A stretch of 64,000 nt of DNA from Rhodococcus sp. KBS0724 (GTDB lineage Bacteria > Actinomycetota > Actinomycetes > Mycobacteriales > Mycobacteriaceae): positions 6,400,501 to 6,464,500 of the forward strand of contig NZ_VCBX02000001.1 in assembly GCF_005938745.2 (NCBI RefSeq), read 5' to 3'. The notes under the pieces were generated by a model. The model was not told the origin of the DNA, searched no databases, and saw only the letters and a list, made by a program, of their open reading frames with translations. Within the stretch, counting starts at the first letter, position 1. Each line of letters opens with the position of its first letter. This document shows positions 19,939 through 28,715 of the stretch, piece by piece. The translations under genes and the position numbers were made by a program.

Positions 19939-20859
19939 TCAATTGCTTTGGTTCGCAAGGCCCGCAGCGAGAGCCCTCAACTGCTCGCCGCGGTAGTTTC
20001 GCGCCAGGGCTGATCGGGCTTCGATCTGGTCGAAGCCATGGTAGGCACCTTGCACCTCGAAGAGTGTGCACGGCACCCCGGCATCGATCAGCCGCTTGGC
20101 GTAAGCAACATCTTCGTCGTAGAACAGGTCGTTTGTGCCGACACCGATCCACGTCGGCGGGAGTCCGGTGAGATCTTCGTACCGGGCGGGTGCAGCCAGC
20201 GGCGGCACATCCGAAATCGCCGATCCAAGGTACGCACTCCATCCGTACCGGTTACTGCGGGGGCTCCACACTCGAAACCGGCTCTCGTCAAGATCTGTTC
20301 GCGAGCTTGTCCGGTCATCGAGCATCGGATACGACAGCACCTGAAATGCGGGCAGCACCTCGCCACGTTCTTTGGCCAGCAAGGTCAGAGCAGCAGCCAA
20401 ACCTCCACCGGCGCTCTCCCCGACGACAGCGATACGGCTCGAGTCGACATCATGTTGTTCCGCCAGCCACAGTAGTGCGGAATAGCAGTCCTCCAGGGGA
20501 GTTGGGTACGGGTGCTGCGGTGCAAGCCGATACTCCACCGACGCTGCGACAGCACCCACTTGCGCTGCGACGCGGCGACACATGCCGTCCCCCATCGCTG
20601 CGCTACCGATGAGATACCCGCCGCCGTGGATGAAGAGCACACCCGGCCTGAGGTTATCGGGAGCATTGGGCCGGAATACCCGGAGCGAAACATTCTCGTC
20701 GCAACGGACAGCTTCCCCGCCTTTGGGTGGAACCAGGGCTCCTAACGAAGTGAGCCTACGAAGGAGTCCCGCTGTCCGCCGGGTGATCACGGTGCGAGGC
20801 AGGAATCGTGCGAGCTTCAATGCGGGGTCGAAATCCGTCGCTACCGGATCTGAAGTCAT
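19939..20859 (-). CDS. alpha/beta hydrolase, HSL-family esterase
   Basis: 306 residues. HGGG is at 78-81, GESAG at 147-151 (Ser149), and the catalytic His is in the GAYHGFD motif near the end. No signal peptide. It belongs to the same broad family as the esterase at 1596-2567 but the two are clearly divergent, so this is not a recent duplication. It is upstream of, and divergent from, catabolic module 1, with 272 bases between, and could cleave an ester feeding that pathway, though nothing proves this. Confidence 0.92.
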   Translation of the reverse strand: MTSDPVATDFDPALKLARFLPRTVITRRTAGLLRRLTSLGALVPPKGGEAVRCDENVSLRVFRPNAPDNLRPGVLFIHGGGYLIGSAAMGDGMCRRVAAQVGAVAASVEYRLAPQHPYPTPLEDCYSALLWLAEQHDVDSSRIAVVGESAGGGLAAALTLLAKERGEVLPAFQVLSYPMLDDRTSSRTDLDESRFRVWSPRSNRYGWSAYLGSAISDVPPLAAPARYEDLTGLPPTWIGVGTNDLFYDEDVAYAKRLIDAGVPCTLFEVQGAYHGFDQIEARSALARNYRGEQLRALAAGLANQSN

Positions 20860-21019
20860 GGCAAGTTCGCTTTCCGTCGACGTATTCAGCGAAACTAGCG
20901 CACGTAGCGAATAAATAGTCCGGAAACCGCATCTGGATCCCGGACCGAGTGACCGAACCGCGATTCATCGCTATGTCGGGCATCACTTCCATGCATTCAA
21001 AGGTTGCGCATTCGGCAGT

Positions 21020-21035
21020 GGAATCGCCGGATTCC
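21020..21035. promoter_or_regulatory. inverted repeat, candidate IclR operator upstream of the VOC gene
   Basis: GGAATC-gccg-GATTCC lies about 97 bases upstream of the VOC start at 21132. A related palindrome lies upstream of the flavin hydroxylase at 28543-28558. Both share GGAAT...ATTCC arms, like the TGGAAAT-N-ATTTCCA consensus known for E. coli IclR, and an IclR gene lies between the two operons. Confidence 0.45.
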
Positions 21036-21131
21036 CCGCTATTAGATTGACGGAGTTCATCGGTCCACCGACTTGGACTGTCCCACAGCGACCTTCGATC
21101 GCACGTTTCACTCACCGAGAAGAGAAGAAAC

Positions 21132-21524
21132 ATGACTGCAGCCGATATTGCCTACAGTATCCATCACTCCAACTTTCCGATCCGCGACAAGAAGACCACC
21201 GAGACGTGGTACGGCGAGGTTTTCGGCCTCACTCGGGTCGACCCCCAGGGCCCAGCCAACGCAGACCTGTTGATGCTCACCAACGGTCGATTCGACCTGC
21301 ACTTTCACGTCGTCGATACGGACGACCGGACGAACATCGGTATCACTCACTTCGCCGTCGAGGTAACCGACTGGGACGAGTTCCATACTCATCTCGACGG
21401 CCTGGACGTGCAGTACATCGATGATGAACGGATTCGCGTACACAACCGCTCGAAGACCGGCAGTCTGATTGATCCTGATGGACATCGTGTCGAGTTCACG
21501 TGGCATCCCGATCGAGCTTGGTAG
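21132..21524 (+). CDS. VOC-family (glyoxalase/dioxygenase fold) protein, module 1 copy
   Basis: 130 residues, one vicinal-oxygen-chelate domain: HHSNFPIRD near the N terminus, GITHFAVEV in the middle and the terminal DPDGHRVEFTWHPD, which supplies the Glu metal ligand. It is a single-domain member, too short to be a classical extradiol dioxygenase. A clear paralogue (48977-49363) occupies the same position in front of the second decarboxylase-like gene, with the same ending (EFTWHPDR-W). The strict pairing suggests the two proteins act together, perhaps as isomerase, ring-opening enzyme or accessory subunit. The exact reaction is unknown. Confidence 0.9.
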   Translation: MTAADIAYSIHHSNFPIRDKKTTETWYGEVFGLTRVDPQGPANADLLMLTNGRFDLHFHVVDTDDRTNIGITHFAVEVTDWDEFHTHLDGLDVQYIDDERIRVHNRSKTGSLIDPDGHRVEFTWHPDRAW

Positions 21525-21600
21525 CCAACTCCATGGCACAGCTGTGCATGTCCGCGAGACACCACACACTCATCAGCAGCAACACGAAGGACGCATCATC

Positions 21601-22584
21601 ATGACCACACCGCCGGTTGTTCGAATCGGTTTTGGAGACTACGACCATACTCGAGATCTCTGGAACGGACGTGTCACCGTCCCGGAATGCGAATTGGACT
21701 GCACACCAGTCGATAACCTGGGCGAAGTCTTCCGCAGGTTCCTTGAAGGAGGCGAGTGGGACGCTGCCGAACTGCCGTTGGCAACCGTCACCGCCATGTT
21801 GGGACAGGGTGACGATTCCCTGGTGGTGTTGCCGGTATTCCTCGCGCGATCGTTTCGTCACGGCACGATCTACGTCCACAAGGACGGCCCACAGAATCCA
21901 GAAGACCTAGCCGGCAAGCGGATCGGCATCCCAACCTGGGCACAGACCACGGGAATCGTCGTCCGAGGCATGCTCGCGTCGGAGTACGGCGTCGACCTGA
22001 ACTCCGTCAGCTGGATTCAACCCGGGGCGCGCACCTCGGAACGCAAAGAGACTACCCCGCTGGATGTTCCGGGGTTCGACGTAACGCGTGTCGACGGCAC
22101 CACACTTGACCAACTCCTCCTTGGCGGCGAGGTAGATGCGGTTATCAGCACCCGCCCGCCGGTAGGTACCGAGCGCAGAGACTCTCCGGTAAGGCGCATG
22201 TTCGAAAAGTGGACGTTCGAGGAGATGTCCTACACCCGAAAAACGGGCCTCTACCCGATCATGCACGTCCTTGCCTTGCGGCGCGCAGTCTACGAAGCAG
22301 AACCCTCTGTCTACACCGGGTTGGTCAAGGCCTTCACCGACGCAAAAGATCGAGCAGTCAAACGCGCGAAGAACACAACTGTGCCGAGTTATCCTCTCCC
22401 CTGGGCACCGTCGAACATGTTGCGGACCAAAGAGTTTCTCGGCGACGACTTCTGGCCATACGGCATCGAGGCAAACCTTCCGACCATCGAGAAGTTTCTC
22501 GACGACTGCGCGCAGCAGTCCGTCACACCTCGAAGGCTGAGCATCGACGAACTCTTCGCGCAAGAAGCCGCTCACTCGTACTGA
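21601..22584 (+). CDS. 4,5-dihydroxyphthalate decarboxylase (Pht5)-like protein, module 1 copy
   Basis: 327 residues from ATG 21601; the in-frame extension to 21469 overlaps the VOC gene. Sequence features such as GFGDYDHTRDLWNG, the SLVVLPVF strand and KTGLYPIMHVLALRR fit the Pht5-type family, which has the fold of NMT1/THI5 and ABC binding proteins but acts in the cytosol, where the characterised member removes a carboxyl group from 4,5-dihydroxyphthalate. No signal peptide is present. By eye well over half of its residues match the paralogue at 47991-48977. It follows the VOC gene by 76 bases. Substrate is probably a dihydroxylated aromatic acid, not necessarily phthalate. Confidence 0.85.
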   Translation: MTTPPVVRIGFGDYDHTRDLWNGRVTVPECELDCTPVDNLGEVFRRFLEGGEWDAAELPLATVTAMLGQGDDSLVVLPVFLARSFRHGTIYVHKDGPQNPEDLAGKRIGIPTWAQTTGIVVRGMLASEYGVDLNSVSWIQPGARTSERKETTPLDVPGFDVTRVDGTTLDQLLLGGEVDAVISTRPPVGTERRDSPVRRMFEKWTFEEMSYTRKTGLYPIMHVLALRRAVYEAEPSVYTGLVKAFTDAKDRAVKRAKNTTVPSYPLPWAPSNMLRTKEFLGDDFWPYGIEANLPTIEKFLDDCAQQSVTPRRLSIDELFAQEAAHSY

Positions 22585-22637
22585 GCGGCAGACCTGGCGT
22601 CCTTCAATTCCCGAGTCAGTTTCAGAGAGGACCATTG

Positions 22638-24206
22638 ATGTTCCGAAATACACGAATACTGGCTGTGGGGGCGGCGTGTTCCATCGCGCTCGTCCTGACG
22701 GCATGTGGAGGTGGCGCCGCCGGCTCCGAGGCGTCGTCCAACTCCGGCCCGTCGGGTGATCCTGTTTCTGGCGGCACACTGCGCACGGTGCTGCTGAGCG
22801 AACCTCGCAACCTCGACCCCGCGATTCTTCAGAACAACCTGCAAGGCCAAGGCACACTCGGCAATTCGTTGTACGGAACGCTCATGTACGGCGATGAGCA
22901 AACTGATGAGATCAGCTACTCGATGGCAGAGAGCTTCGCGAGCGACGACGGCGGCAAGACCTTCGTCCTTCACCTTCGAGACGGTCTAGAGTTCTCCGAT
23001 GGATCGCCGCTGACTGCAGATGCGGTGAAGTTCAACTGGGATCGACTCAAGGACAAGTCGCTCGGTTCCAACTCTACCCCCGATGCCGCACTGGTCGAGT
23101 CATCCGAGGTTGTCGACAAAACTTCACTGAAAGTTACTTTGACGCAGTCAATTCCGGCCTACGCCCATCAGCTGTCGCAAACCGCGATGAACTGGATTGC
23201 ATCACCGGAGGCTTTGGCGCAAGGATCGCAGGCTTTTGATGCCGATCCGATCGGAGCCGGTCCGTTCACCCTCGAGAGCTGGACCCGCGCCGGCAAGATC
23301 GAACTGGTCAAGAACCCAGGATTCTGGGACGCTCCACGTCCGTATCTCGACCGACTCACACTCACCTCGTCGGCAGATGAAGAACAGCGATTGAATTCCG
23401 TGGTGAGTGGTGGCGCTGACCTGGTGCAGGCCGCCAACTGGTCCGTCGTAGAGAAGGCAACAGATGCCGGGTTCCAGGTTCGGACTATGCCGATGGCCGG
23501 CGGAACCTTCGTTGCCCTGAACACGACACGAGCCCCGTTCGACGATGTTCGAAAACGCCAAGCAGTCAGTGCAGCAATAGACCTGGAGGCACTGACACTC
23601 GCTATCGACAAGGGAGCAGGCGTCATCGCCGAGACATTGTTCCCGGACACCAGCCAGTTCTACACGGACACTCCGCTACATACCTACGACAAGGCCAAGG
23701 CGCAGGGCCTCTTTGATCAGTTCGCCGCCGAAGGCAGTCCCTTGACGTTCACCTTCACAGCGTTCCCGGGTAAAGAGCTTGTTGCCCAGGCGGTCCAGGC
23801 ACAGCTCAGTCAGTACGACAACGTCGAGATTTCCGTCAATCGTGTCGACTGGGCCGAGTCGGGACGCATCTACGGGCAGAAGGACTTCGACATGATGGTG
23901 GCAGCGTCCAACTTCATCGACCCGGAACCCGCATTGTTCCGTTCCTTCCACAGCACGTCGCCACGGAGTGCAACGGGGATCAAGGACGATCAACTTGATG
24001 CGGCACTCGTAGCCGGGCGCGTCAGTGAGTCGATCGCGGACCGCAAGGACGCGTATGAGACTGCGTCAGAACGTCTTGCCGAGACGGCACCCGCCATCTT
24101 CTACCAACGCACGTCGGAGACCTCGATAGCATCCGACAAAGTCGGCGGAATCCAGATGTACGGAGAAGGTTCCCTGTTGACGGCCGGGCTCTGGCTCTCT
24201 GACTGA
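22638..24206 (+). CDS. oligopeptide/nickel-type (SBP_bac_5) ABC substrate-binding lipoprotein, module 1 copy
   Basis: 522 residues from ATG 22638, just downstream of AGAGAGG; a longer in-frame frame back to 22209 is only antisense or overlap noise. A lipoprotein signal with lipobox LTAC puts the anchored Cys at 23. The mature protein has SBP_bac_5 features (LSEPRNLDP, FSDGSPLTADAVKFNWDR). It is very similar throughout to the protein at 61133-62704, but no permease or ATPase genes lie beside this copy, so it probably delivers ligand to the Opp-type system at 56017-59937. Its stop codon shares the palindrome TGATCA with the stop of the convergent IclR gene. Confidence 0.92.
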   Translation: MFRNTRILAVGAACSIALVLTACGGGAAGSEASSNSGPSGDPVSGGTLRTVLLSEPRNLDPAILQNNLQGQGTLGNSLYGTLMYGDEQTDEISYSMAESFASDDGGKTFVLHLRDGLEFSDGSPLTADAVKFNWDRLKDKSLGSNSTPDAALVESSEVVDKTSLKVTLTQSIPAYAHQLSQTAMNWIASPEALAQGSQAFDADPIGAGPFTLESWTRAGKIELVKNPGFWDAPRPYLDRLTLTSSADEEQRLNSVVSGGADLVQAANWSVVEKATDAGFQVRTMPMAGGTFVALNTTRAPFDDVRKRQAVSAAIDLEALTLAIDKGAGVIAETLFPDTSQFYTDTPLHTYDKAKAQGLFDQFAAEGSPLTFTFTAFPGKELVAQAVQAQLSQYDNVEISVNRVDWAESGRIYGQKDFDMMVAASNFIDPEPALFRSFHSTSPRSATGIKDDQLDAALVAGRVSESIADRKDAYETASERLAETAPAIFYQRTSETSIASDKVGGIQMYGEGSLLTAGLWLSD

Positions 24207-24992
24207 TCAGCCGTCACGCACGACGATCTGGTTCGACAATGTACTGCTTGCGGCCGCTATTGCCGAAACCAGGTCGTCAAGTCGTTTCGGAGGCACCCGA
24301 CGACGCATCGTGACGACACTCAACGCCGCGACAACCGCACCGTTGTCACCGAAAACCGGTGCAGCAATGCCGATGACATCAGGGTCTACTTCCGCGACTG
24401 ACACACTGACGGAATTTGCGCGGATTTCGGACAGTCGATTCATCAGGGAGTCGATATCGACCAGGGTACTCTCGGTAAAACTCTGCAGAGGCTCTCGGGC
24501 AAGTAATTCGCGGGCCTGACTTTCACGAAGCCAGGCCAACAGGACCAACGCAGAGGCCCCGGCGTTGATCGGAAGTCGGCTGCCGCGTTCATAACTGAGC
24601 CGGATCAGTTGATTCGCTCCTTCACACCGCTCGATGCAGATGACCGCACTGTCGACCAATCGGGTCAGCAAAACGGTTTCGCCAAGTTCGTCGGCCAATG
24701 CACGCATAACAGGCAGTGCGATCTCGGTGAGGCTGAAACTACGCCGCGCAAGGCGGGCAAGCTCCATCACCCGGATACCGAGTCGGAATCCGCCATGTGG
24801 CGCCTCTTCGAGGAAGGACGTGGATACCAATGTTTGCAGGTACCGGTAGGCAGTCGACCGAGCACAGTCGAGTGTGTCGGCCACTTCGACAGCACTGATG
24901 TGGAGTCGATTGTCGGAGAACATCCCAAGTACGGTCAGTGTGCGGTCGGCGGTGGAGTTACGTTCGCGATAGCCACCGGAAGATGCCGTCAT
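24207..24992 (-). CDS. IclR-family transcriptional regulator
   Basis: 261 residues. N-terminal winged helix-turn-helix (ISAVEVADTLDCARSTAYRYLQTL, about 32-55) and an IclR effector domain to the C terminus. It lies between the two converging operons of module 1, and its stop abuts that of the binding-protein gene. Related palindromes at 21020-21035 and 28543-28558 precede both operons and are natural candidates for its operators. Effector is probably a ring-cleavage intermediate or the aromatic substrate. Confidence 0.93.
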   Translation of the reverse strand: MTASSGGYRERNSTADRTLTVLGMFSDNRLHISAVEVADTLDCARSTAYRYLQTLVSTSFLEEAPHGGFRLGIRVMELARLARRSFSLTEIALPVMRALADELGETVLLTRLVDSAVICIERCEGANQLIRLSYERGSRLPINAGASALVLLAWLRESQARELLAREPLQSFTESTLVDIDSLMNRLSEIRANSVSVSVAEVDPDVIGIAAPVFGDNGAVVAALSVVTMRRRVPPKRLDDLVSAIAAASSTLSNQIVVRDG

Positions 24993-25063
24993 AATTCACC
25001 GCCCAATCCTCAATAGCAGGAACACAGTCTCATATCGATTCGTCCCTCCGTGTCAGCCGAGTC

Positions 25064-25094
25064 CGGCCGCGCCCCGAAGTGTGAGGCGCGGCCG
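25064..25094 (-). terminator. stem-loop terminator after the module 1 hydroxylase-dioxygenase-hydrolase operon
   Basis: A perfect 10-bp stem (CGGCCGCGCC with its complement) and an 11-base loop lie 17 bases past the FAH-family stop at 25111 and upstream of the IclR start. It implies that iclR is mostly transcribed from its own promoter in the short gap 24993-25063. Confidence 0.8.
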
Positions 25095-25110
25095 AATCGG
25101 CGGTGCGCGG

Positions 25111-25941
25111 TCAGGAAAGCTGCTGCGCCACCACCGAATTACGCACGGTACCAACGCCGTCGATCTCGACGCTGACGCTGTCGCCGGGATGCAGGAAGAG
25201 TTGGGGATCGCGCCGGTACCCCACTCCACCTGGAGTGCCCGTCAAGATGATGTCACCTGGTTCGAGAGTGGTGAAGGTAGAAATGGTCGAGATCAGGCTG
25301 GCAATGGAGAAGATCAGGTAGGAAAGATCTGATTCCTGTACCTTCTCGCCGTTGACGATGGTGCGAATACCGGCCGCGGTGATGTCCACCTCGCCGGGAG
25401 TCACGACGGTGGGACCGACTGGAGTGCTTGCATCCCATGCCTTTCCCTGAATCCACTGGTGAGTCTTGTACTGAAAGTCGCGCATGGTGATGTCATTGGC
25501 CGCCGAGTACCCGAGGACATGGTCGAGAGCGTTCTGTTCGGAGATTCGTCGTCCGGATCGCCCGATGACGACCGCAAGTTCGCCTTCGTAGTCGACCTGC
25601 TCGGACTCCGGCGGCACAGCGATGTCGTCGTAGGCTCCGATCAAGCTCGAGGCGTACTTGGCGAACATGACCGGGTAGGTCGGGAGATCGCGCTTGGTCT
25701 CGGTGACATGATCCCGGTAGTTCAAACCGACGCACAGGATCTTGGTCGGATTCGGCACGACCGGAAGCAGCGTGACGTCGTTGATCGCGACGGAGTCCGC
25801 TCGACGACGCGGTGCTGCCGCAAGAACGTCGATCGGCGTCGAAACCCCGATCTCGGTGATCCCTTCGAGGGGAACGAGATGGTCGCCGTCGACCTCGCCG
25901 ACACCGCGCGCTCCGTTGAATTCATATGTTGCGTATGCCAT
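25111..25941 (-). CDS. fumarylacetoacetate hydrolase (FAH)-family hydrolase/decarboxylase, module 1
   Basis: 276 residues from ATG 25941. The conserved core includes LCVGLNYRDHV, the metal-binding DYEGELAVVIGR and the GDIILTGTPGGVG segment. In meta-cleavage pathways enzymes of this family act as 2-hydroxymuconate-type hydratases, decarboxylases or C-C hydrolases. It starts 1 base after the dioxygenase stop, as the third gene of the flavin hydroxylase-extradiol dioxygenase-hydrolase operon, which makes a role in processing the ring-cleavage product very likely. A distant paralogue is at 51193-51999. Confidence 0.92.
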   Translation of the reverse strand: MAYATYEFNGARGVGEVDGDHLVPLEGITEIGVSTPIDVLAAAPRRRADSVAINDVTLLPVVPNPTKILCVGLNYRDHVTETKRDLPTYPVMFAKYASSLIGAYDDIAVPPESEQVDYEGELAVVIGRSGRRISEQNALDHVLGYSAANDITMRDFQYKTHQWIQGKAWDASTPVGPTVVTPGEVDITAAGIRTIVNGEKVQESDLSYLIFSIASLISTISTFTTLEPGDIILTGTPGGVGYRRDPQLFLHPGDSVSVEIDGVGTVRNSVVAQQLS

Positions 25942-25942
25942 G

Positions 25943-26872
25943 TCAGTTTCCTTCGCTCGTCTTGCGCCAGGTTGCGAGTTGGCCACCCCACAGGTTCACC
26001 GAGGTCGGAATCGGCTTCCAGCGGCGCGGCACATAGGTAACGCGGTCATCATGAAACTTCTCCATTTCGGCCGACAGTTCGATGTGATTGCCGGCCGGGT
26101 CGTCGAAGAAGACGAACAGGTTGTTACCCGGTCCGTGGCGACCCGGTCCCCAACTGACGTCGACACCGAGATCGGTGAGTCGATCGCACCAGGCTTTGAA
26201 GTCTTCCCATTCCGCGAGGTCGTAAGAATAGTGATCGATGTCGCCCGCCTTGCCGATCTCGACGACGGCCAAGGTGTGGTGGTCGCGATCGCTGCGAAGC
26301 CAAGCGAACTTACCGTCCTCGAGTTGATCGGAAATACGGAACCCGACAACATCGACGAAGAACGCCGCCATCGCCGCGACATCCACGGTGCCAACCGTAG
26401 TGTGCTGGAACTTGATCGGCCGTCGTCCGGTGTCCGCAGCATTCTCACCCTGCCGCTCTACCGGCCCATGGAAGTGCACGATGTTGCCGTCGGGATCCGG
26501 AACGGAGATTCCGTCCGCAGTACCGAGTGCATAGTCGATGAAAGACGGATCGAGCTCGGAGACGTCATGTCCCGCAGCAAGCAGACGCTTCCGAATTCCC
26601 TCGATGCCGTCTGTGTCGCGCACCTCGAAACCGTAGTATGCCAAACTCTTTTCGCCTTCGATCAGGTCCACGACATGGTGACCGGTACCCCAGCCCAGGC
26701 GCAGACCACCGTTTTCGAGTTCGCCTTGAACGACGAGGCCGAGAACGCGACCGTAGAAGGAAGCTGCCGCAGCCACGTCGGGAACATGGAAACCGATGTG
26801 AGAGACGGCAGTGGAGGTAAGGGTGCCTGCAGCATCGCGTTCCTGCAGGACAACACGATTCGGTCGTTCCAT
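25943..26872 (-). CDS. two-domain extradiol ring-cleavage dioxygenase, module 1
   Basis: 309 residues with two VOC repeats. The 2-His-1-Glu iron site is intact in the C-terminal half: His157 (KFQHTTVG), His214 (DIDHYSY) and Glu265 (GNHIELS). A further His near 199-200 fits the acid-base residue of type I extradiol dioxygenases. The enzyme should open a catechol ring next to the two hydroxyls. It is flanked by the flavin hydroxylase (2 bases upstream) and the FAH hydrolase (1 base downstream), a compact hydroxylate-cleave-hydrolyse operon. The exact catechol cannot be inferred. Confidence 0.92.
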   Translation of the reverse strand: MERPNRVVLQERDAAGTLTSTAVSHIGFHVPDVAAAASFYGRVLGLVVQGELENGGLRLGWGTGHHVVDLIEGEKSLAYYGFEVRDTDGIEGIRKRLLAAGHDVSELDPSFIDYALGTADGISVPDPDGNIVHFHGPVERQGENAADTGRRPIKFQHTTVGTVDVAAMAAFFVDVVGFRISDQLEDGKFAWLRSDRDHHTLAVVEIGKAGDIDHYSYDLAEWEDFKAWCDRLTDLGVDVSWGPGRHGPGNNLFVFFDDPAGNHIELSAEMEKFHDDRVTYVPRRWKPIPTSVNLWGGQLATWRKTSEGN

Positions 26873-26874
26873 GA

Positions 26875-28476
26875 TTATGCCTTTCCTAATGATTCGGAGT
26901 GGGATGTCTGAAAATCAGGGGCCCAGGTGCGGAGTACATCGGTAACCTGAGCCGTGTCCTGGGGATACCAGGCAGCCGCGACGAAGTGATCTGGGCGCAA
27001 GAGAACAAAACGGCCTCGGTAACAATCGAATTCGCGATTCAGTCCGCCGTCGACGTCGATCAGCACTCGCTGCTGGAGCCGGGGCAGGATTTCGTCGACG
27101 GGCACACATGCGGCAGTTGCATTGAAAAGCGCGGCCACTACCGACACGTTTGCCCAGTCTTCCTCGCTGGTGACATCGACACCAACCAGAGCCCAGCCGT
27201 GACCGAGGGACTGATCCAACAGACCGATGCGCTGGTCGATCGTGTCGAACGCCCGTGGCTGCCCAACGGGGACACCGACGTTCGGCCCTGAGACAACGAG
27301 TCCGTCAGTGAACTGTTGAACGGGGCGGTACCGCATTTCCTCGAAGAATGTCCGCCCTTCCGATGTAGCCAGTGCAGCCCCGACCAATTCGTCGCGACGG
27401 CGAGCCAGTCGAGGTGAGGTTGTCATGACGACCCGCCCGAGCCTCTCCGATGCGCGCACGGTTGCGACTACGTGTGGACTGCGTTCGCTCTGGTAACTAC
27501 GCAGGGAGCTTTCATGCAATCGCCCGTCCAGCACATCGGCGATCTTCCACGACAGATTCGCCGCGTCCCGGATTCCGGAGTTCAAGCCCTGACCGGCGAA
27601 TGGCGGCATCATGTGAGCAGCATCGCCGAGCAGGAAACATCGACCGACCTGCCAGTCGTCAGCGACAACGGCGTTGAAACGGTAGTTGACCGCCCGCTCG
27701 ACCTGTTCGGGAGGAATGGCGCGATACCGGCGCAGCAACCGTTCGATCAGTTCGAACGAGGGTGTGTCCGTCGGTTCACCCTCTCCGGAGAACAACCGGA
27801 ATTCGTAGCGGCAACGACCACCGAGTCCTGGCACGATGACGTGTGGACGTTCCGGATCGCCGTGGTGCATTCCGAAGCGTTCGGTGTGGAAATCACCGAG
27901 CGTGTCGACGACGAGCCAGACGTCAGGGTAGCTCCGTCCACTCATGGTGACGCCGAACAACTCCCGCATTGTCGAGCGACCACCGTCGCAGCCCAATGCG
28001 TACCGAGCCACCACGTCGCCGTCCGTCGTCGAGATCGTGGCGCGATCCCGATCTTGTTCCACTCCGGTTACTTCGGTTCCGAAATGCACGTCGACATTCG
28101 GATGATCATGGAGCGCTGAGAGCAACACTCGCTCGAGGTCCGGTTGTGCAAAGGGATTCTTGAACGGGTATCCGAGCCGGTACGGAACGGCGGCACGTGC
28201 ATGGAACAGAGGCTTGTTGTCACTGTCGAAGTACTGGGTTCCGGTACCAGGCACCATTATTCGCATCACCGCATCGGCAATGCCGGCCTGCTGGTAGACC
28301 CGCAATGCCTCGTCGTCGATGCTGATCGCCTTCGGCTCATCGCTGGTGGTCATGCGTTGCTCAAGCACAACCACGTCGAGGCCGCGGGCCGCGAGTAGCG
28401 CTGCCGCGGTCATTCCGACCGGGCCTGCGCCGCAGATCGCCACGTCGTACCGGCGGCCTCGAAAAATCGAGTTCAC
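26875..28476 (-). CDS. FAD-dependent aromatic hydroxylase (MhpA/PheA-like class A monooxygenase), module 1
   Basis: 533 residues from GTG 28476, preceded by AGAGGAGG; the apparent upstream start at 28575 is in the promoter. The Rossmann GxGxxG is at 16-21, the CDGGRS motif that contacts FAD and NAD(P)H at 163-168, and the GDAAHMMPPFAGQG motif from about 284. The C-terminal thioredoxin-like extension typical of phenol-hydroxylase relatives is present. It adds an ortho hydroxyl to a phenolic ring, making the catechol for the dioxygenase encoded 2 bases downstream. Regulation by the IclR protein through 28543-28558 is likely. Confidence 0.92.
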   Translation of the reverse strand: MNSIFRGRRYDVAICGAGPVGMTAAALLAARGLDVVVLEQRMTTSDEPKAISIDDEALRVYQQAGIADAVMRIMVPGTGTQYFDSDNKPLFHARAAVPYRLGYPFKNPFAQPDLERVLLSALHDHPNVDVHFGTEVTGVEQDRDRATISTTDGDVVARYALGCDGGRSTMRELFGVTMSGRSYPDVWLVVDTLGDFHTERFGMHHGDPERPHVIVPGLGGRCRYEFRLFSGEGEPTDTPSFELIERLLRRYRAIPPEQVERAVNYRFNAVVADDWQVGRCFLLGDAAHMMPPFAGQGLNSGIRDAANLSWKIADVLDGRLHESSLRSYQSERSPHVVATVRASERLGRVVMTTSPRLARRRDELVGAALATSEGRTFFEEMRYRPVQQFTDGLVVSGPNVGVPVGQPRAFDTIDQRIGLLDQSLGHGWALVGVDVTSEEDWANVSVVAALFNATAACVPVDEILPRLQQRVLIDVDGGLNREFDCYRGRFVLLRPDHFVAAAWYPQDTAQVTDVLRTWAPDFQTSHSESLGKA

Positions 28477-28542
28477 GAGTTCCTCCTCTGGGATCGCCAC
28501 CAGAAGTGGCGTGCAGAAACGGTAACTCGCCGTCCAGCTATC

Positions 28543-28558
28543 CAGGAATAGATTCCTG
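28543..28558. promoter_or_regulatory. palindrome upstream of the module 1 hydroxylase operon, candidate IclR operator
   Basis: CAGGAAT-ag-ATTCCTG, 7-bp arms with a 2-base centre, ends 67 bases upstream of the GTG at 28476. The core resembles both the motif at 21020-21035 and the known IclR half-site pattern. Confidence 0.5.
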
Positions 28559-28623
28559 CAACATAGGACGCACACTTAGGTTTACATCAGTGGAGTACCT
28601 CGACAGCGAAGGCTGGACAGCAT

Positions 28624-28664
28624 TCCGGCTCAATTGCCAATAGCTACTGCGCAATTGAGCCGGA
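28624..28664 (-). terminator. stem-loop terminator after the siderophore-interacting protein gene
   Basis: A perfect 14-bp stem (TCCGGCTCAATTGC with its complement) and a 13-base loop lie 52 bases beyond the stop at 28716, separating this gene from the module 1 hydroxylase promoter. Confidence 0.82.
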
Positions 28665-28715
28665 GTTCACACACCTACGTCACTGCAATGGAGGGAACGC
28701 CCCAGTCCAACTGTC

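Noticed and set aside
22209..22637. N-terminal extension of the module 1 binding protein into the decarboxylase-like gene
   Set aside because: The lipoprotein signal starts at 22638 after a good ribosome site; the extension overlaps another gene and is not hydrophobic.
25742..26911. 389-codon plus-strand open frame
   Set aside because: Antisense to the FAH hydrolase and extradiol dioxygenase, both with intact catalytic residues.
28570..28595. Possible iron box near CTTAGGTTTACATC upstream of the module 1 hydroxylase
   Set aside because: Only the first 6-7 positions match; symmetric half absent.
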